Assembly: GCA_903857495.1 (NCBI GenBank)
Contig: CAIOFF010000067.1
Coordinates: 1 to 34,917 of the forward strand
Source: an uncultured Holophagaceae bacterium
GTDB lineage: Bacteria > Acidobacteriota > Holophagae > Holophagales > Holophagaceae
DNA: 34,917 nucleotides
Reading direction: 5' to 3'
Of the stretch, positions 25,821-34,290 are shown in pieces (the stretch's first letter is position 1; each line of letters opens with the position of its first letter). Both the position numbers and the translations under genes were made by a program. Under the pieces are notes generated by a model. It was not told where the DNA came from, ran no database searches, and worked only from the letters and a program-made list of their open reading frames with translations.

Positions 25821-26837
25821 CTTGGCCCCCGCATCGGTGCGCTTCAGCCAGCGGACGAGGCCCGGGAAGTAGTGGGACTGGTCGTCCCACATGGCGCAGT
25901 GGCTGCCCTCCGGGCAGAGCAGGAAGCTGCCGCGCTGCACCTGGCCAGCGACCCACTTCATGTGGGCGGGGTCCATGGTGTCGTGGGTGGCGCCGATGAC
26001 CAGCGTGGGCATGGCCAGCTTGGGCAGGTCGGCCTTGCGGTCCCACTGCTCCAGGCGGCCTGAGGCGCCGAACTCGCTGGGGCCCTGCATGAGCACGTAG
26101 AGGTCCTTGTTCATGTGCCCGAACATCCGGTTGATGGCGTCGGGCCACTGGGGCAGGCGGCACAGGTGCTGGGCGTAGTAGTGGGGCAACAGCAGCTCGA
26201 AGTAGCGGGGGTCTTCGAACTTCCCTGCGGCCTCCAGGGCCTTGATCTCCCTCACCACCGCCGGGTCCATCTGCTTGGCCAGCACCTGCTCGGCGTAGCG
26301 GTTGTAGTCCGGGATGCTCATCATCATGTTCGAGATGATCAGCCCCTTCAGGTTCGCCCCGTATTTCAGGGCGTATTCCGCCGCCAGGATGCCGCCCCAG
26401 GAGTGGCCCAGCAGGTAGAAGTTGTCCTTGTTGAGGCCCAGGGCGAGGCGCACCTGCTCGACTTCTTCTACGAACCGGGCGGTGGTCCACAGGTCCTTGT
26501 CCTTGGGCTGGTCTGAGTTGCCTGCCCCCAGCTGATCGTAGTAGATAAATTCAATGCCCTCGGCGGGCAGGAAGCCCTCGAAGGACTCGAAGACCTCGTG
26601 GGTGCCGCCGGGGCCGCCGTGCAGCAGCAGCACCTTGATGCGCGGGTTGTGGCCGAAGCGCTTGGTCCAGACCTTTAAGGAGCCCTTGGGGGTCTGGATG
26701 GGGATGACCTTGATGCCGCCCTCTTTGAGCTTCGACGCGTCCGCGAAGTAGGTACGCAGGCTGGGCGGCGCCGCCTGGGAGGTTGCGGGCAGGGCGCCGA
26801 GCAGGCAGGCGAGGGTCAGGAGGAGGGTCCGGCGCAT
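25818..26837 (-). CDS. Secreted proline iminopeptidase-like alpha/beta hydrolase (S33)
   Basis: 339 residues with a signal peptide (1-22, ending TSQAA). The S33 features are the oxyanion segment LLHGGPGGTH (71-80), nucleophile Ser146 in LLGHSWGGI, an acid near THDTMDP and the catalytic histidine in EGSHCAMW. Proline iminopeptidases remove N-terminal proline from peptides. Related enzymes are esterases or lactonases, so the substrate is uncertain. Export is unusual for cytoplasmic iminopeptidases and suggests periplasmic peptide trimming, consistent with a peptide transporter elsewhere in the window (inference). GAGGTAAAC precedes the ATG. Confidence 0.88.
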   Translation of the reverse strand: MRRTLLLTLACLLGALPATSQAAPPSLRTYFADASKLKEGGIKVIPIQTPKGSLKVWTKRFGHNPRIKVLLLHGGPGGTHEVFESFEGFLPAEGIEFIYYDQLGAGNSDQPKDKDLWTTARFVEEVEQVRLALGLNKDNFYLLGHSWGGILAAEYALKYGANLKGLIISNMMMSIPDYNRYAEQVLAKQMDPAVVREIKALEAAGKFEDPRYFELLLPHYYAQHLCRLPQWPDAINRMFGHMNKDLYVLMQGPSEFGASGRLEQWDRKADLPKLAMPTLVIGATHDTMDPAHMKWVAGQVQRGSFLLCPEGSHCAMWDDQSHYFPGLVRWLKRTDAGAK

Positions 26838-26904
26838 GTTTACCTCGGGAGAGGTGGCAGTCTACACCCGGAGTGGGTTCCGGCGATCGGCCCGCCCCTC
26901 GCGA

Positions 26905-28266
26905 TCAGCCCAGCAGGTGGAGCAGGGTCTCCACCGCTTCGGCAATCCGCGCAGGCGGCGTGCTGAGGGGCGGCAGCAGGTAGAGGCAGTCGCCCATGGG
27001 GCGCACCAGCAGGCCGTGGTCCAGGGCCGCCCGGTGCAGGCGCCAGCCGAAGCGGGCCTCGGCGGGATGGGCCTCGCCCGTGGCGGGATCCACCAGGCGG
27101 CAGGCGCCGATGGCGCCCAGGGTGCGGGCCTGGCGCACGGCGGGGTGGGCCGCCAGCGCCCCGAAAGCGGACCGCAGGGCCTCGGCCAGGACCTGGGCCT
27201 GGGCCAGCACGGGCTCGTCATCGAAGAGGGCCAGGCTGGCGCAGGCCACGGCGCAGGCCGTGGGGTTGGCGGTGTAGCTGTGGCCGTGGAGGAAGGCCCG
27301 GCCCGAGGCGGGCGTGCCCCAGAAGTGGCTGTAGAGCTCCTCGGTGGCCCAGGTAATCGAGAGGGGCAGCATGCCACCCGTGAGGCCTTTGGAGAGGCAC
27401 AGCAGGTCCGGCGCCACAGCCGCCTGCTCGCAGGCCAGGAAGGTGCCCGTGCGACCGAAGCCCGTGGCGACCTCGTCGAGGATCAGGTAGACCCCGTGGA
27501 CGTCGCACTGGGCGCGCAGCTCCGTGAGCAGCTCCGGCGGCCACATGCGCATGCCTCCGGCGCACTGGATCAGCGGCTCGGCGATGAAGGCCGCCAGACG
27601 CGGGCCATGCTGGGTGAAGAAGGCCGCCATGTCGGTCCGGGCGGTGGCGAGGCGGGCCTCCCAGCCTGTGAGATCCGGGGCCAGTTCGCAGCGCGGGTCC
27701 TCGGGCACCTCCAGGCGGTCGCAGGCCAGCAGCAGGGGCCGGAAGAGGCCGGTCATGAAGTTCTCCAGCTCGCCCACGCCCACGGCGCCCAGCGTGTCGC
27801 CGTGATAGCCGCCGCGCAGGGCGCCGAAGCGGTCGCGGCCCTGCTCGCCCCGCTGCAGCTGGGCCTGGAAGGCCATCTTCAGGGCCACCTCCACGGCGGT
27901 GCTGCCGTCGTCCGAGAAGAAGGCCCGGGTCAGCGGGGCCGGCAGCCGGGGGCGCAGGCGGGTGACCAACTCCAGGGCCGGCTCATGGGTGAAGCCCGCG
28001 AACATCACGTGGTCGAGGCAGGCCGCCTGGCGCTCCATGGCCCCCACGAGGCGGGGATGGCCGTGCCCGTGGAGGCAGGTCCACCAGCTGGAGATGCCGT
28101 CCAGCACCCGCTCGCCGTTGGCCAGCAGCAGGTCACAGCCCTCGCCGCCCACCACGGTCGCCGGAGGGTCGGCCTCGTGGACCTGCATCTGTGTGAAAGG
28201 ATGCCAGACATGGGCGCGGTCCAGGGCCAGGCGGTCGGACCAGTCGGGGGGCAGGGGCGTGGGCAT
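26905..28266 (-). CDS. bioA: Adenosylmethionine-8-amino-7-oxononanoate aminotransferase
   Basis: A 453-residue PLP enzyme of biotin synthesis that converts KAPA to DAPA with SAM as amino donor. The BioA hallmark WHPFTQM (21-27) is present, followed by DGISSWWTCLHGHGHP. The PLP lysine is K293 (LSKGLTGGMLPL) and the cofactor aspartate lies in LILDEVATGFGRTG. It starts 18 bases after bioD, which makes DAPA's next product, dethiobiotin. No bioB, bioF or bioC lies in the window, so the pathway is split in this genome. Confidence 0.96.
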   Translation of the reverse strand: MPTPLPPDWSDRLALDRAHVWHPFTQMQVHEADPPATVVGGEGCDLLLANGERVLDGISSWWTCLHGHGHPRLVGAMERQAACLDHVMFAGFTHEPALELVTRLRPRLPAPLTRAFFSDDGSTAVEVALKMAFQAQLQRGEQGRDRFGALRGGYHGDTLGAVGVGELENFMTGLFRPLLLACDRLEVPEDPRCELAPDLTGWEARLATARTDMAAFFTQHGPRLAAFIAEPLIQCAGGMRMWPPELLTELRAQCDVHGVYLILDEVATGFGRTGTFLACEQAAVAPDLLCLSKGLTGGMLPLSITWATEELYSHFWGTPASGRAFLHGHSYTANPTACAVACASLALFDDEPVLAQAQVLAEALRSAFGALAAHPAVRQARTLGAIGACRLVDPATGEAHPAEARFGWRLHRAALDHGLLVRPMGDCLYLLPPLSTPPARIAEAVETLLHLLG

Positions 28267-28284
28267 CGCACCAGTGTAGAGGGC

Positions 28285-28893
28285 TCAGTCGATGACGTGC
28301 ACCGGCACCGGCAGGAACTCCCGCAGCAGGGCGGCGTTTGCCTCGGCCACTTCCGGGCGGGTGCCGTCGGCGCCGGGGTTCAACAGCACGGCCTCCAGGC
28401 GCCAGCCGCGCAGCATGAGAGCCTCGGCGCTGAGCAGCGTGTGGTTCAAGGTGCCGAGGCCGCCCGCGGCCACCAGCACACAGGGGATGTCCAGGTCCGT
28501 GGCCCAGGCCAGGAAGTGAACCTTCGGCGCCAGGGGCACCATGAGGCCGCCCACGCCCTCCAGCAGGAGGCGGCCCGCCGCGGGCCGGGTGCACCAGGCT
28601 GTGGCCGCTGCCAGATCGAGGCTGCGGCCCTCCTGGCGGGCAGCGGCCAGGGGGGACAGGGGCGCCCGGAACACGATGTGGGTCTCGGCCGAGAGGTTGG
28701 GGCCCGCGAAGGCCGCGGCGTCGGCGCCGGGATCGCCGGGACCGGTCACACCGGTCTGGAAGGGCTTGCGGTAGGTGACGGGACCCGCGGCTGCCCAGGC
28801 CCCGGCGATGCGCGAGGAGACATGGGTCTTCCCCACACCGGTCCCGGTGCCCAGGATCCAGAGGGGGGAAGGAAGCTGATCCAGGTTCAACAT
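28285..28893 (-). CDS. bioD: Dethiobiotin synthetase
   Basis: 202 residues. ATP- and CO2-dependent ring closure of DAPA to dethiobiotin. P-loop GTGTGVGKT (15-23) and the substrate segment YRKPFQTGVTGP are present, with EGVGGLMVPL as the second conserved motif. It lies between the TPR gene and bioA with gaps of 22 and 18 bases, so it is part of the same minus-strand run. The ribosome site before the ATG is weak, suggesting translation coupled to upstream reading. Confidence 0.95.
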   Translation of the reverse strand: MLNLDQLPSPLWILGTGTGVGKTHVSSRIAGAWAAAGPVTYRKPFQTGVTGPGDPGADAAAFAGPNLSAETHIVFRAPLSPLAAARQEGRSLDLAAATAWCTRPAAGRLLLEGVGGLMVPLAPKVHFLAWATDLDIPCVLVAAGGLGTLNHTLLSAEALMLRGWRLEAVLLNPGADGTRPEVAEANAALLREFLPVPVHVID

Positions 28894-28915
28894 GGCGCCG
28901 GCGTGGAAGCCGGTC

Positions 28916-29530
28916 CTACTTCACCAGCGCGCTCAGCATCTGCCGGGCCTGGCCGGCCTGCTCGCTGTTGGGCGCCAGGGTGATCACGCGGTTCCAGGCC
29001 TTGGCGGCCTCGTCCGGCTTGTTGAGGTCGGAGCTGTAGACCACCCCGAGGTTGAACAGGCTCTGCACGTGGGTGGGATCCAGCTTGCTGGCCTTCTGAA
29101 AGTTGGCCACCGCCTGGTCGAACTTCCGCAGCTCGCGATACATCACGCCCTGGTCCGTGAGGACGTTGGGGTCGTTGGGCTGGATGGCCAGGGCCTTGCT
29201 GTAGGCGTCCACGGACTTCTGGGCCTGGTGGATGTCGAAGTAGTCGTTGCCGAGGGAGATCCAGGCGTCGTGGTTCTTGGGGTCGGCCAGGACGGCAGCC
29301 TCGGCCCGGGAGATGCGGGCCTGCGCCTCGGCAGTGGGGAGCGTCGGTCCGCTGGGCATGGCGCCGGCGGTGGGCATGCCGCCCCCCAGGGAAGGCGCCA
29401 GGGCCACCGGGGCCGCGTTCATCGGGACGGGCGTGGCCTCCGGGGAGGAGAACCCACCGGCCACGGCATAGCCCGCCAGGAAGCCGGCCACCAGGCCCCC
29501 TGCCAGGGCGAAGATCAGGTTGCGGTCCAA
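28916..29530 (-). CDS. Membrane-anchored TPR protein
   Basis: 204 residues from a TTG start (LDRNLIFALAGG) chosen because GGAGGTG lies directly upstream. The longer frame to 29656 runs into the 3' end of the preceding gene. One N-terminal membrane helix (about 5-26) is followed by a Pro/Ala/Gly-rich linker and about three TPR units from residue 85 (WISLGNDYFDIHQAQKSVDA, LTDQGVMYRELRKFDQAVAN, SLFNLGVVYSSD). It is probably an envelope scaffold for protein contacts. No enzymatic motif is seen. Its place between a hydrolase and bioD does not reveal a partner. Confidence 0.85.
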   Translation of the reverse strand: MDRNLIFALAGGLVAGFLAGYAVAGGFSSPEATPVPMNAAPVALAPSLGGGMPTAGAMPSGPTLPTAEAQARISRAEAAVLADPKNHDAWISLGNDYFDIHQAQKSVDAYSKALAIQPNDPNVLTDQGVMYRELRKFDQAVANFQKASKLDPTHVQSLFNLGVVYSSDLNKPDEAAKAWNRVITLAPNSEQAGQARQMLSALVK

Positions 29531-29591
29531 GGGCACCTCCAAGACAGACCCAGGGATTCTCCCACAGGTCGGCCGAAGGCGCGCCGGGGGA

Positions 29592-30500
29592 TCAGTCCGT
29601 GAGGGCCGCCCGCAGGGCCGCCCGGAAGCGGGCCGGGGCCTCCATCTGCGGGACATGCCCGCTGCGCTCGACGGGGAAGAGCTTCGCGTCGGGCAGGAGT
29701 GCCAGCATGCGCTGGGCGTAGTCCAGGGGCATCAGCTGGTCGGCGACCCCCCAGACCAGCCGCACCGGCTGGCCGAGCTCCCGCAGCTGTTCCTCGGTGA
29801 GCAGCCAGGGGCCCATGCTCAGGGCGGTGCCGGCGAACCGGGCCAGGGGGCCGGTCTTGGCGGTCCTTACCAGGTCATCCAGGACGTAGTCGGGAATGGG
29901 TCGGCTGGTCGCATCCCGCAGCTGGGCCATGGTCTCCCGGGCCTCCTGGCGGTTGGCGGGGAGCAGGCGGACATGGGTGCTGCTGCCCGGCAGCGGGCCG
30001 CCGTTCACGGCGATGACGCGCGCCACCGTCTCGGGCTGCCGCCGCGCCAGGACCATGGCCATCCAGGCGCCCAGGGAGTTGCCCACGAGCGTCACGGGTC
30101 GGCCCTGGGCCTGGTTCGCGATCACCGCCTCCAGGCCGGCATAGACCTGGGCGGTCTCGATAGGGCCTGTTGGTGGCGCGCTCTCGCCGTGGCCGGCGAG
30201 GTCGGGGATCAGGAGGGTGTGGTCCTTCACCAGGTCCTTCGCGGCTGCGGCCCAGGTGCCCGCGTGGTCGCCGGCCCCGTGGATCAGCACCACCAGGGGG
30301 CCCGCGCCGCCCACGAAGGCGGTCTGGGGGCCGATGGCGGTCGGCACGGTGATCTTCTTCAGGCCAGACGCGGCCAGGGAGCGCCGCGTGCCCCAGGCCA
30401 GCACGGCCAGGGGCCGCTTGAGGAACAGCCAGCCGCCCACCGCCACGGCGAGGACAGCTGTGCCCAGGAGGAGGAAGCTGAAGATCCAGATCGCTGCCAT
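29592..30500 (-). CDS. Membrane-anchored alpha/beta hydrolase
   Basis: 302 residues. One N-terminal hydrophobic helix (about 4-28) precedes the hydrolase fold. Oxyanion segment VLIHGAGDHAGTW (71-83), nucleophile Ser142 in LVGNSLGAW, an acid near WGVADQLMP, and the histidine in SGHVPQMEAP complete the triad. Substrate unknown, with esters or thioesters plausible. It starts 9 bases after the KAS III-like stop, and its GAGG ribosome site overlaps that region, so the two are tightly linked. Because bioD and bioA follow, a BioH-like methyl-ester or thioester role is worth considering, although BioH is not normally membrane-bound. Confidence 0.87.
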   Translation of the reverse strand: MAAIWIFSFLLLGTAVLAVAVGGWLFLKRPLAVLAWGTRRSLAASGLKKITVPTAIGPQTAFVGGAGPLVVLIHGAGDHAGTWAAAAKDLVKDHTLLIPDLAGHGESAPPTGPIETAQVYAGLEAVIANQAQGRPVTLVGNSLGAWMAMVLARRQPETVARVIAVNGGPLPGSSTHVRLLPANRQEARETMAQLRDATSRPIPDYVLDDLVRTAKTGPLARFAGTALSMGPWLLTEEQLRELGQPVRLVWGVADQLMPLDYAQRMLALLPDAKLFPVERSGHVPQMEAPARFRAALRAALTD

Positions 30501-30509
30501 GGTTACGCC

Positions 30510-31523
30510 TCACTCAGCATAGGGACCCCACTGGATGGCCGTGGCGGCCCAGACAAAGCCAAGACCCGCACCCACGAACACCAGGCGGGAGCCGTCCTTG
30601 ATCTTGCCGTCCCGCAGCCCGAGTTCAAGGGAGAGAATCTGATCGTTCTGGCCAAGGTGGCCGTAGTCGTCGAGGTAGGTGCTCTGGTCGGCCCGCAGGC
30701 CCAGTTCCGCCAGCACCGCATCGTGGGCGCTCTTCTTGAAGTGCAGGATGGCGAGGTAGTCGAGGCCATCCTCGGGCAGGCCCGACAGCTTCATGGCCTC
30801 CCGGATCACCGCGTAGAAGTTGGGCATGGTGACCTCGCCCAGCTTGGCCTTGAAGGCCTCCTCGTCAGGAACAATGAAGTGGGCCTTGGCCACGTCTTCG
30901 GCCGCGGGCGGCCAGGCCTTGGTGCCGAGGGTGGGCACGATGCACATCTCGGAGAGGGAGCCGTCGCCGCGGAAGGCCGAGGCCAGGATCGCGTTGCGGC
31001 CCGCGTTCTTCTTCAACACCACGGCCGAGCCGCCGGAGCCGATGTCGAGCATGAAGCGGGTCTCGGGCACGGAGATGTCGATGAGGTCATTGTTGCGGTA
31101 GCCCGAGACGAGGAGCACGTGGTTCAGCTCGGGGTGTGTGAACATGAGCGCCTTGGCCACGTCCAGGGCCGCCATCATGGAGCCGCACATGGCCTCCATG
31201 TCGAAGCTCCAGGCCTTCTTCGCGCCAAGCTGGTTGGCCACGTAGAGGCCCGCCAGCCAGCAGGGGTAGTCCTTGTGCTGGGCGCCGCACCAGATCACCA
31301 GGTCGACCTCGCCGCCCTCGATGCCGGCATAGTCCAGCGCCTTGCGGGCGGCAGCCAGACCCATGAAGGCCGTGGTCTCGCCAGGCCCGGCGACGGGCTT
31401 GCCCTTCACGCCGAACTTGAGGGCGATGACACTCTCTGGAATGCCCGTGGCGGCGGCGAGGTCCGCGGCGGTCACCCGGCCGGGGGGAAGCCAGGTGCCA
31501 AACCCAGTGATGCCGACATGCAT
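30510..31523 (-). CDS. KAS III-like (FabH-superfamily) condensing enzyme
   Basis: 337 residues from the ATG preceded by ACGGAGG. The open frame extends 11 codons upstream without support. The thiolase fold is complete, with nucleophile Cys113 (FDMEAMCGSMMAALD) and active-site His261 (LAILHFKKSAHD). The third catalytic position, Asn in FabH, is His289 (LDDYGHLGQND). The end GAGLGFVWAATAIQWGP matches the superfamily. It probably condenses acyl-CoA or acyl-ACP with another acyl unit, or transfers acyl groups. The Cys-His-His set indicates a subfamily separate from housekeeping FabH. It is divergent from the tandem TetR regulator and heads the run to bioA. Confidence 0.88.
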   Translation of the reverse strand: MHVGITGFGTWLPPGRVTAADLAAATGIPESVIALKFGVKGKPVAGPGETTAFMGLAAARKALDYAGIEGGEVDLVIWCGAQHKDYPCWLAGLYVANQLGAKKAWSFDMEAMCGSMMAALDVAKALMFTHPELNHVLLVSGYRNNDLIDISVPETRFMLDIGSGGSAVVLKKNAGRNAILASAFRGDGSLSEMCIVPTLGTKAWPPAAEDVAKAHFIVPDEEAFKAKLGEVTMPNFYAVIREAMKLSGLPEDGLDYLAILHFKKSAHDAVLAELGLRADQSTYLDDYGHLGQNDQILSLELGLRDGKIKDGSRLVFVGAGLGFVWAATAIQWGPYAE

Positions 31524-31746
31524 GGGAGCCTCCGTAAGAAATGAATCATCTCTCAATATATTTTCGTCCCTTTCGACAAGACCTCAAGGGCGTATTTATA
31601 AGTTTATAGAAATTTTTGACTTTATAAAAATTTATCAAGACGACCTTTCCCCTTGCCTCCCTCCGCCGACACTCCTAGACTTCCATGAGTAACGAATCGA
31701 CTCTCACTTTTCTGAACCCGGCTGGATCCGGGCGAGGGGCATCCCG
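31524..31746. promoter_or_regulatory. AT-rich divergent promoter/operator region
   Basis: A 223-base gap between the KAS III-like gene and the tandem TetR gene, strikingly AT-rich at 31550-31640. It holds a perfect inverted repeat AAATTTTT (31610-31617) / AAAAATTT (31626-31633) with an 8-base spacer, and TTTATAA words at 31595-31601 and 31621-31627. It is a good place for overlapping divergent promoters and a TetR operator, though I cannot fix individual hexamers. A short ORF starting at 31685 is in a different frame from the regulator and looks spurious. Confidence 0.55.
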
Positions 31747-32931
31747 ATGCAGCAGGGCCGAGGCAGAGCTGAGACGGCTGAGCGCCTGGTGGTCGCGGCG
31801 GTGCGGCTCTTCTCGCAGAAGTGGTACGGGACGGTGTCCGTGGCGGAGATCTGCCGCGAGGCCGGCCTGTCCAACGGGATCTTCTACCGCTACTTCGATG
31901 GGAAGGAGACGCTCTTCAAGGTCATTCTCGGGCGGGTGCTGGACCAGGTCCGGGAGGCCATGGAGCGGGTGGAGGGCGCCTCACCTGAGGAGCGGGTGCG
32001 GGGCATGGCCGAGGCGATGTTCCGGTTCTCAGAAGAGCACGCGGACCTGGTCTCGGTCTTCCGCGAGGGGCAATACCGCTACTTCGACTACGAGCAGCGG
32101 CTGGTGGCCATCTACCAGCGCAGCCTCAGCACGGCCCTGGGCCGGGAGGTCGGACTGGCGGAGTACCTCTTCGCCTTCGGCGGCCTGCGGTTCTGCTCGA
32201 TCCGCTGGGCCACCCGGAGTGCCCCCATCCAGCTCGACGCGGTCTGCGGCATTCTCACCCGCGGCCTGTTCCGCGGCCTCGCGGTGGACTCGGCGAAGGT
32301 CTTTGGCGGCACCGCCACCCCCCTGCCGCTGCTCCTGGAGGCAGGAGTCCGCGAGCGCCTGCTGCAGTCGGGCCGGCGGCTCTTCGGGGAGAAGGGCTAC
32401 TTCGAGACCAACATCCACGAAGTGACGGACGGGGCGCAGCTGTCCGTGGGCGCCTTCTACACCTACTTCGACTCCAAGGAGGCCTTCTACGCGGAGCTGA
32501 TCGGCCAGGTGGGCCATGACGCTCGGGCCTTCATCGCCACGAACCTGGCGGCCACCGGGACGGCGGACCTCAATGCCCTGGAGTTCGAGCTGCGCGGACT
32601 GTGGCTGTGGCTGGTCTACCTCTCCATCGACAAGCACTGCTACAACATCGTCCGGGAGGCGGAGTTCGTCCTCCCCGCCACGGTGCGCGACTACTACGGC
32701 GCCTTCGCCTCGGGCTACCGCCGCCGGCCCCCAGCCCTCCGGATCACCGCCACCTGCCCCGGGCTGGACGAGGAGACGGCCATCGAATACCTCATGGGCA
32801 TCGCCCACTACTTTGGTCTGGAGACCGCCTTCGACGCCTCGCCGGTGAACGCAAGGGCGCTCGTCGAAGCCATCGGCGGGTATCTCTCGCAGGGCCTTTC
32901 CGCTTTCCTCACTCCCAAGGAGTTGCCATGA
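31747..32931 (+). CDS. Tandem TetR regulator (two TetR units in one chain)
   Basis: 394 residues, about twice a normal TetR protein. A first TetR HTH lies at about 10-57 (TVSVAEICREAGLSNGIFYR, YFDGKETLF), with its ligand domain to about 190. A second HTH is at 201-248 (GYFETNIHEVTDGAQLSVGA, FYTYFDSKEAFY), followed by a second ligand domain. One chain could thus act as an intramolecular dimer. GAGGGG lies nine bases before the ATG. The stop overlaps the start of the CoA-transferase gene (ATGA), so the regulator is in an operon with its probable targets. The likely inducer is an acyl-CoA or fatty acid (inference). Confidence 0.9.
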   Translation: MQQGRGRAETAERLVVAAVRLFSQKWYGTVSVAEICREAGLSNGIFYRYFDGKETLFKVILGRVLDQVREAMERVEGASPEERVRGMAEAMFRFSEEHADLVSVFREGQYRYFDYEQRLVAIYQRSLSTALGREVGLAEYLFAFGGLRFCSIRWATRSAPIQLDAVCGILTRGLFRGLAVDSAKVFGGTATPLPLLLEAGVRERLLQSGRRLFGEKGYFETNIHEVTDGAQLSVGAFYTYFDSKEAFYAELIGQVGHDARAFIATNLAATGTADLNALEFELRGLWLWLVYLSIDKHCYNIVREAEFVLPATVRDYYGAFASGYRRRPPALRITATCPGLDEETAIEYLMGIAHYFGLETAFDASPVNARALVEAIGGYLSQGLSAFLTPKELP

Positions 32932-34235
32932 ACCCCCAGGACATCTACCGCAGCAAGCTCATCGCCATCGACGAGGCTGTCGCCCACATCGCGAGCGACA
33001 ACGACGTGATCGTCGCCCAGTGCGCCTCGGAGCCCCAGGGCTGCATGGCGCGCTTTCACATCGTGGCCGACCGCGTGGAGAATGTGCGGGTCTTCTCCGT
33101 GCTCACGCTGAAGGAATACGACTTCTACATGAAGAAGGAGATGCAGGGCCACTTCGAGCTGGCCTCGTGGTTCCACGCCCCGGGCTCGCGCGCGGCCCTC
33201 AAGGCCGGCACGGGCACCGTGACCTACGTGCCCAACATGCTGCACCGGGCCGCCACGGACCGCATCCACGCCCATCGGCCCGACGTGTTCTTTGGCACCT
33301 GCACGCCGCCGGACAAGCACGGCTTCGTCTCCCTCTCGCTGGGCATCACCTACGAGAAGGACATCATGGACCACGCCCGCCTCATCATCCTCGAGGTGAA
33401 CCCCCGCCTTCCCCGGACCTTCGGCGACACCCAGGTCCACGTCTCGAAGGTGGATTTCTTCGTCGAGCATGACCAGGACGTGCCGTCCCTGCCTGCCCCG
33501 AAGCCCAATGAGACGGACCTCGCCATCGGCGCGCACATCGCTGAGCTGGTGGAGGACGGCTCCACCATCCAGCTCGGCATCGGCGGCATTCCCAACGCCG
33601 CGGCCATGGCCCTCAAGGGCAAGCAGGATCTGGGCGTCCACACGGAGATGCTGGTGGATTCCATGATGGAGCTCTACGAGCTGGGGGTCATCACCAACGC
33701 CCGCAAGGCCCTGAAGCCCGGCAAGTTCATCACGACCTTCGCCATGGGTTCGCGGAAGTTCTACGACTGGCTGGATGACAACCTGGCCGTGGAGTTCCAG
33801 CGCGGCAGCTGGGTCAACAACCCTTCCGTGGTGGCGCAGAACTCGAAGATGGTCTCCATCAACACCTGCATCTCCGTGGACTTCACGGGCCAGGTGGCCA
33901 GCGAGTCCATCGGCACCAACCAGTACTCTGGCACCGGCGGTCAGTCCGACACGGCCCAGGGTGCGGTGGCCGGCTTCGATGGCCTCGGCAAGAGCATCAT
34001 CGCCTGCTACAGCACCGCCCGGAACGGCACGGTGTCCACCATCACGCCCACGCTCCTCGAGGGCTCGGCCGTGACCCTGCACCGCTCGCACGTGGACCAC
34101 GTGGTCACGGAGCACGGCGTGGCGCGCCTGCGCGGCCGGACCGTCCGGGAGCGTACCACGGCCCTCATCCAGGTCGCCGACCCGGCCTTCCGGGATGAGC
34201 TTACGGCCAAGGCCAAGGCGCTGGGCTACCTCTGA
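32928..34235 (+). CDS. Acetyl-CoA hydrolase/transferase family CoA-transferase
   Basis: 435 residues, the size of 4-hydroxybutyrate or butyryl-CoA:acetate CoA-transferases. Landmarks are GTCTPPDKHGFVSLSLG (123-139), QLGIGGIPNAAAMALK (215-230), the probable catalytic Glu240 in HTEMLVD, and the glycine loop SGTGGQSDTAQGA. It moves CoA between an acyl-CoA and a carboxylate, often acetate, in fermentation or acid uptake. The start ATG overlaps the regulator stop, with AAGGAG just upstream. Substrate preference cannot be read directly. The hydratase downstream suggests C4 or medium-chain acids. Confidence 0.92.
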   Translation: MNPQDIYRSKLIAIDEAVAHIASDNDVIVAQCASEPQGCMARFHIVADRVENVRVFSVLTLKEYDFYMKKEMQGHFELASWFHAPGSRAALKAGTGTVTYVPNMLHRAATDRIHAHRPDVFFGTCTPPDKHGFVSLSLGITYEKDIMDHARLIILEVNPRLPRTFGDTQVHVSKVDFFVEHDQDVPSLPAPKPNETDLAIGAHIAELVEDGSTIQLGIGGIPNAAAMALKGKQDLGVHTEMLVDSMMELYELGVITNARKALKPGKFITTFAMGSRKFYDWLDDNLAVEFQRGSWVNNPSVVAQNSKMVSINTCISVDFTGQVASESIGTNQYSGTGGQSDTAQGAVAGFDGLGKSIIACYSTARNGTVSTITPTLLEGSAVTLHRSHVDHVVTEHGVARLRGRTVRERTTALIQVADPAFRDELTAKAKALGYL

Positions 34236-34254
34236 TCGCGTTCCGCGATCAGAG
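34230..34254. terminator. Hairpin over the CoA-transferase stop codon
   Basis: CTCTGATCGCG (34230-34240) is perfectly inverted at 34244-34254 with a 3-base loop. It includes the TGA stop. No U-run follows and the hydratase gene starts 37 bases later, so it is probably an intercistronic stability or attenuation element. Confidence 0.5.
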
Positions 34255-34290
34255 CCATGAAAAGACAGACAATCAGACAAGGATGGCTTC

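Noticed and set aside
26836-28983. 715-codon plus-strand frame opposite bioA and bioD
   Set aside because: Shadow of the biotin genes.
31685-32425. 246-codon ORF starting before the tandem TetR gene
   Set aside because: Different frame from the regulator. Past the first 20 codons it is an Arg/Ser-rich shadow of the TetR gene.
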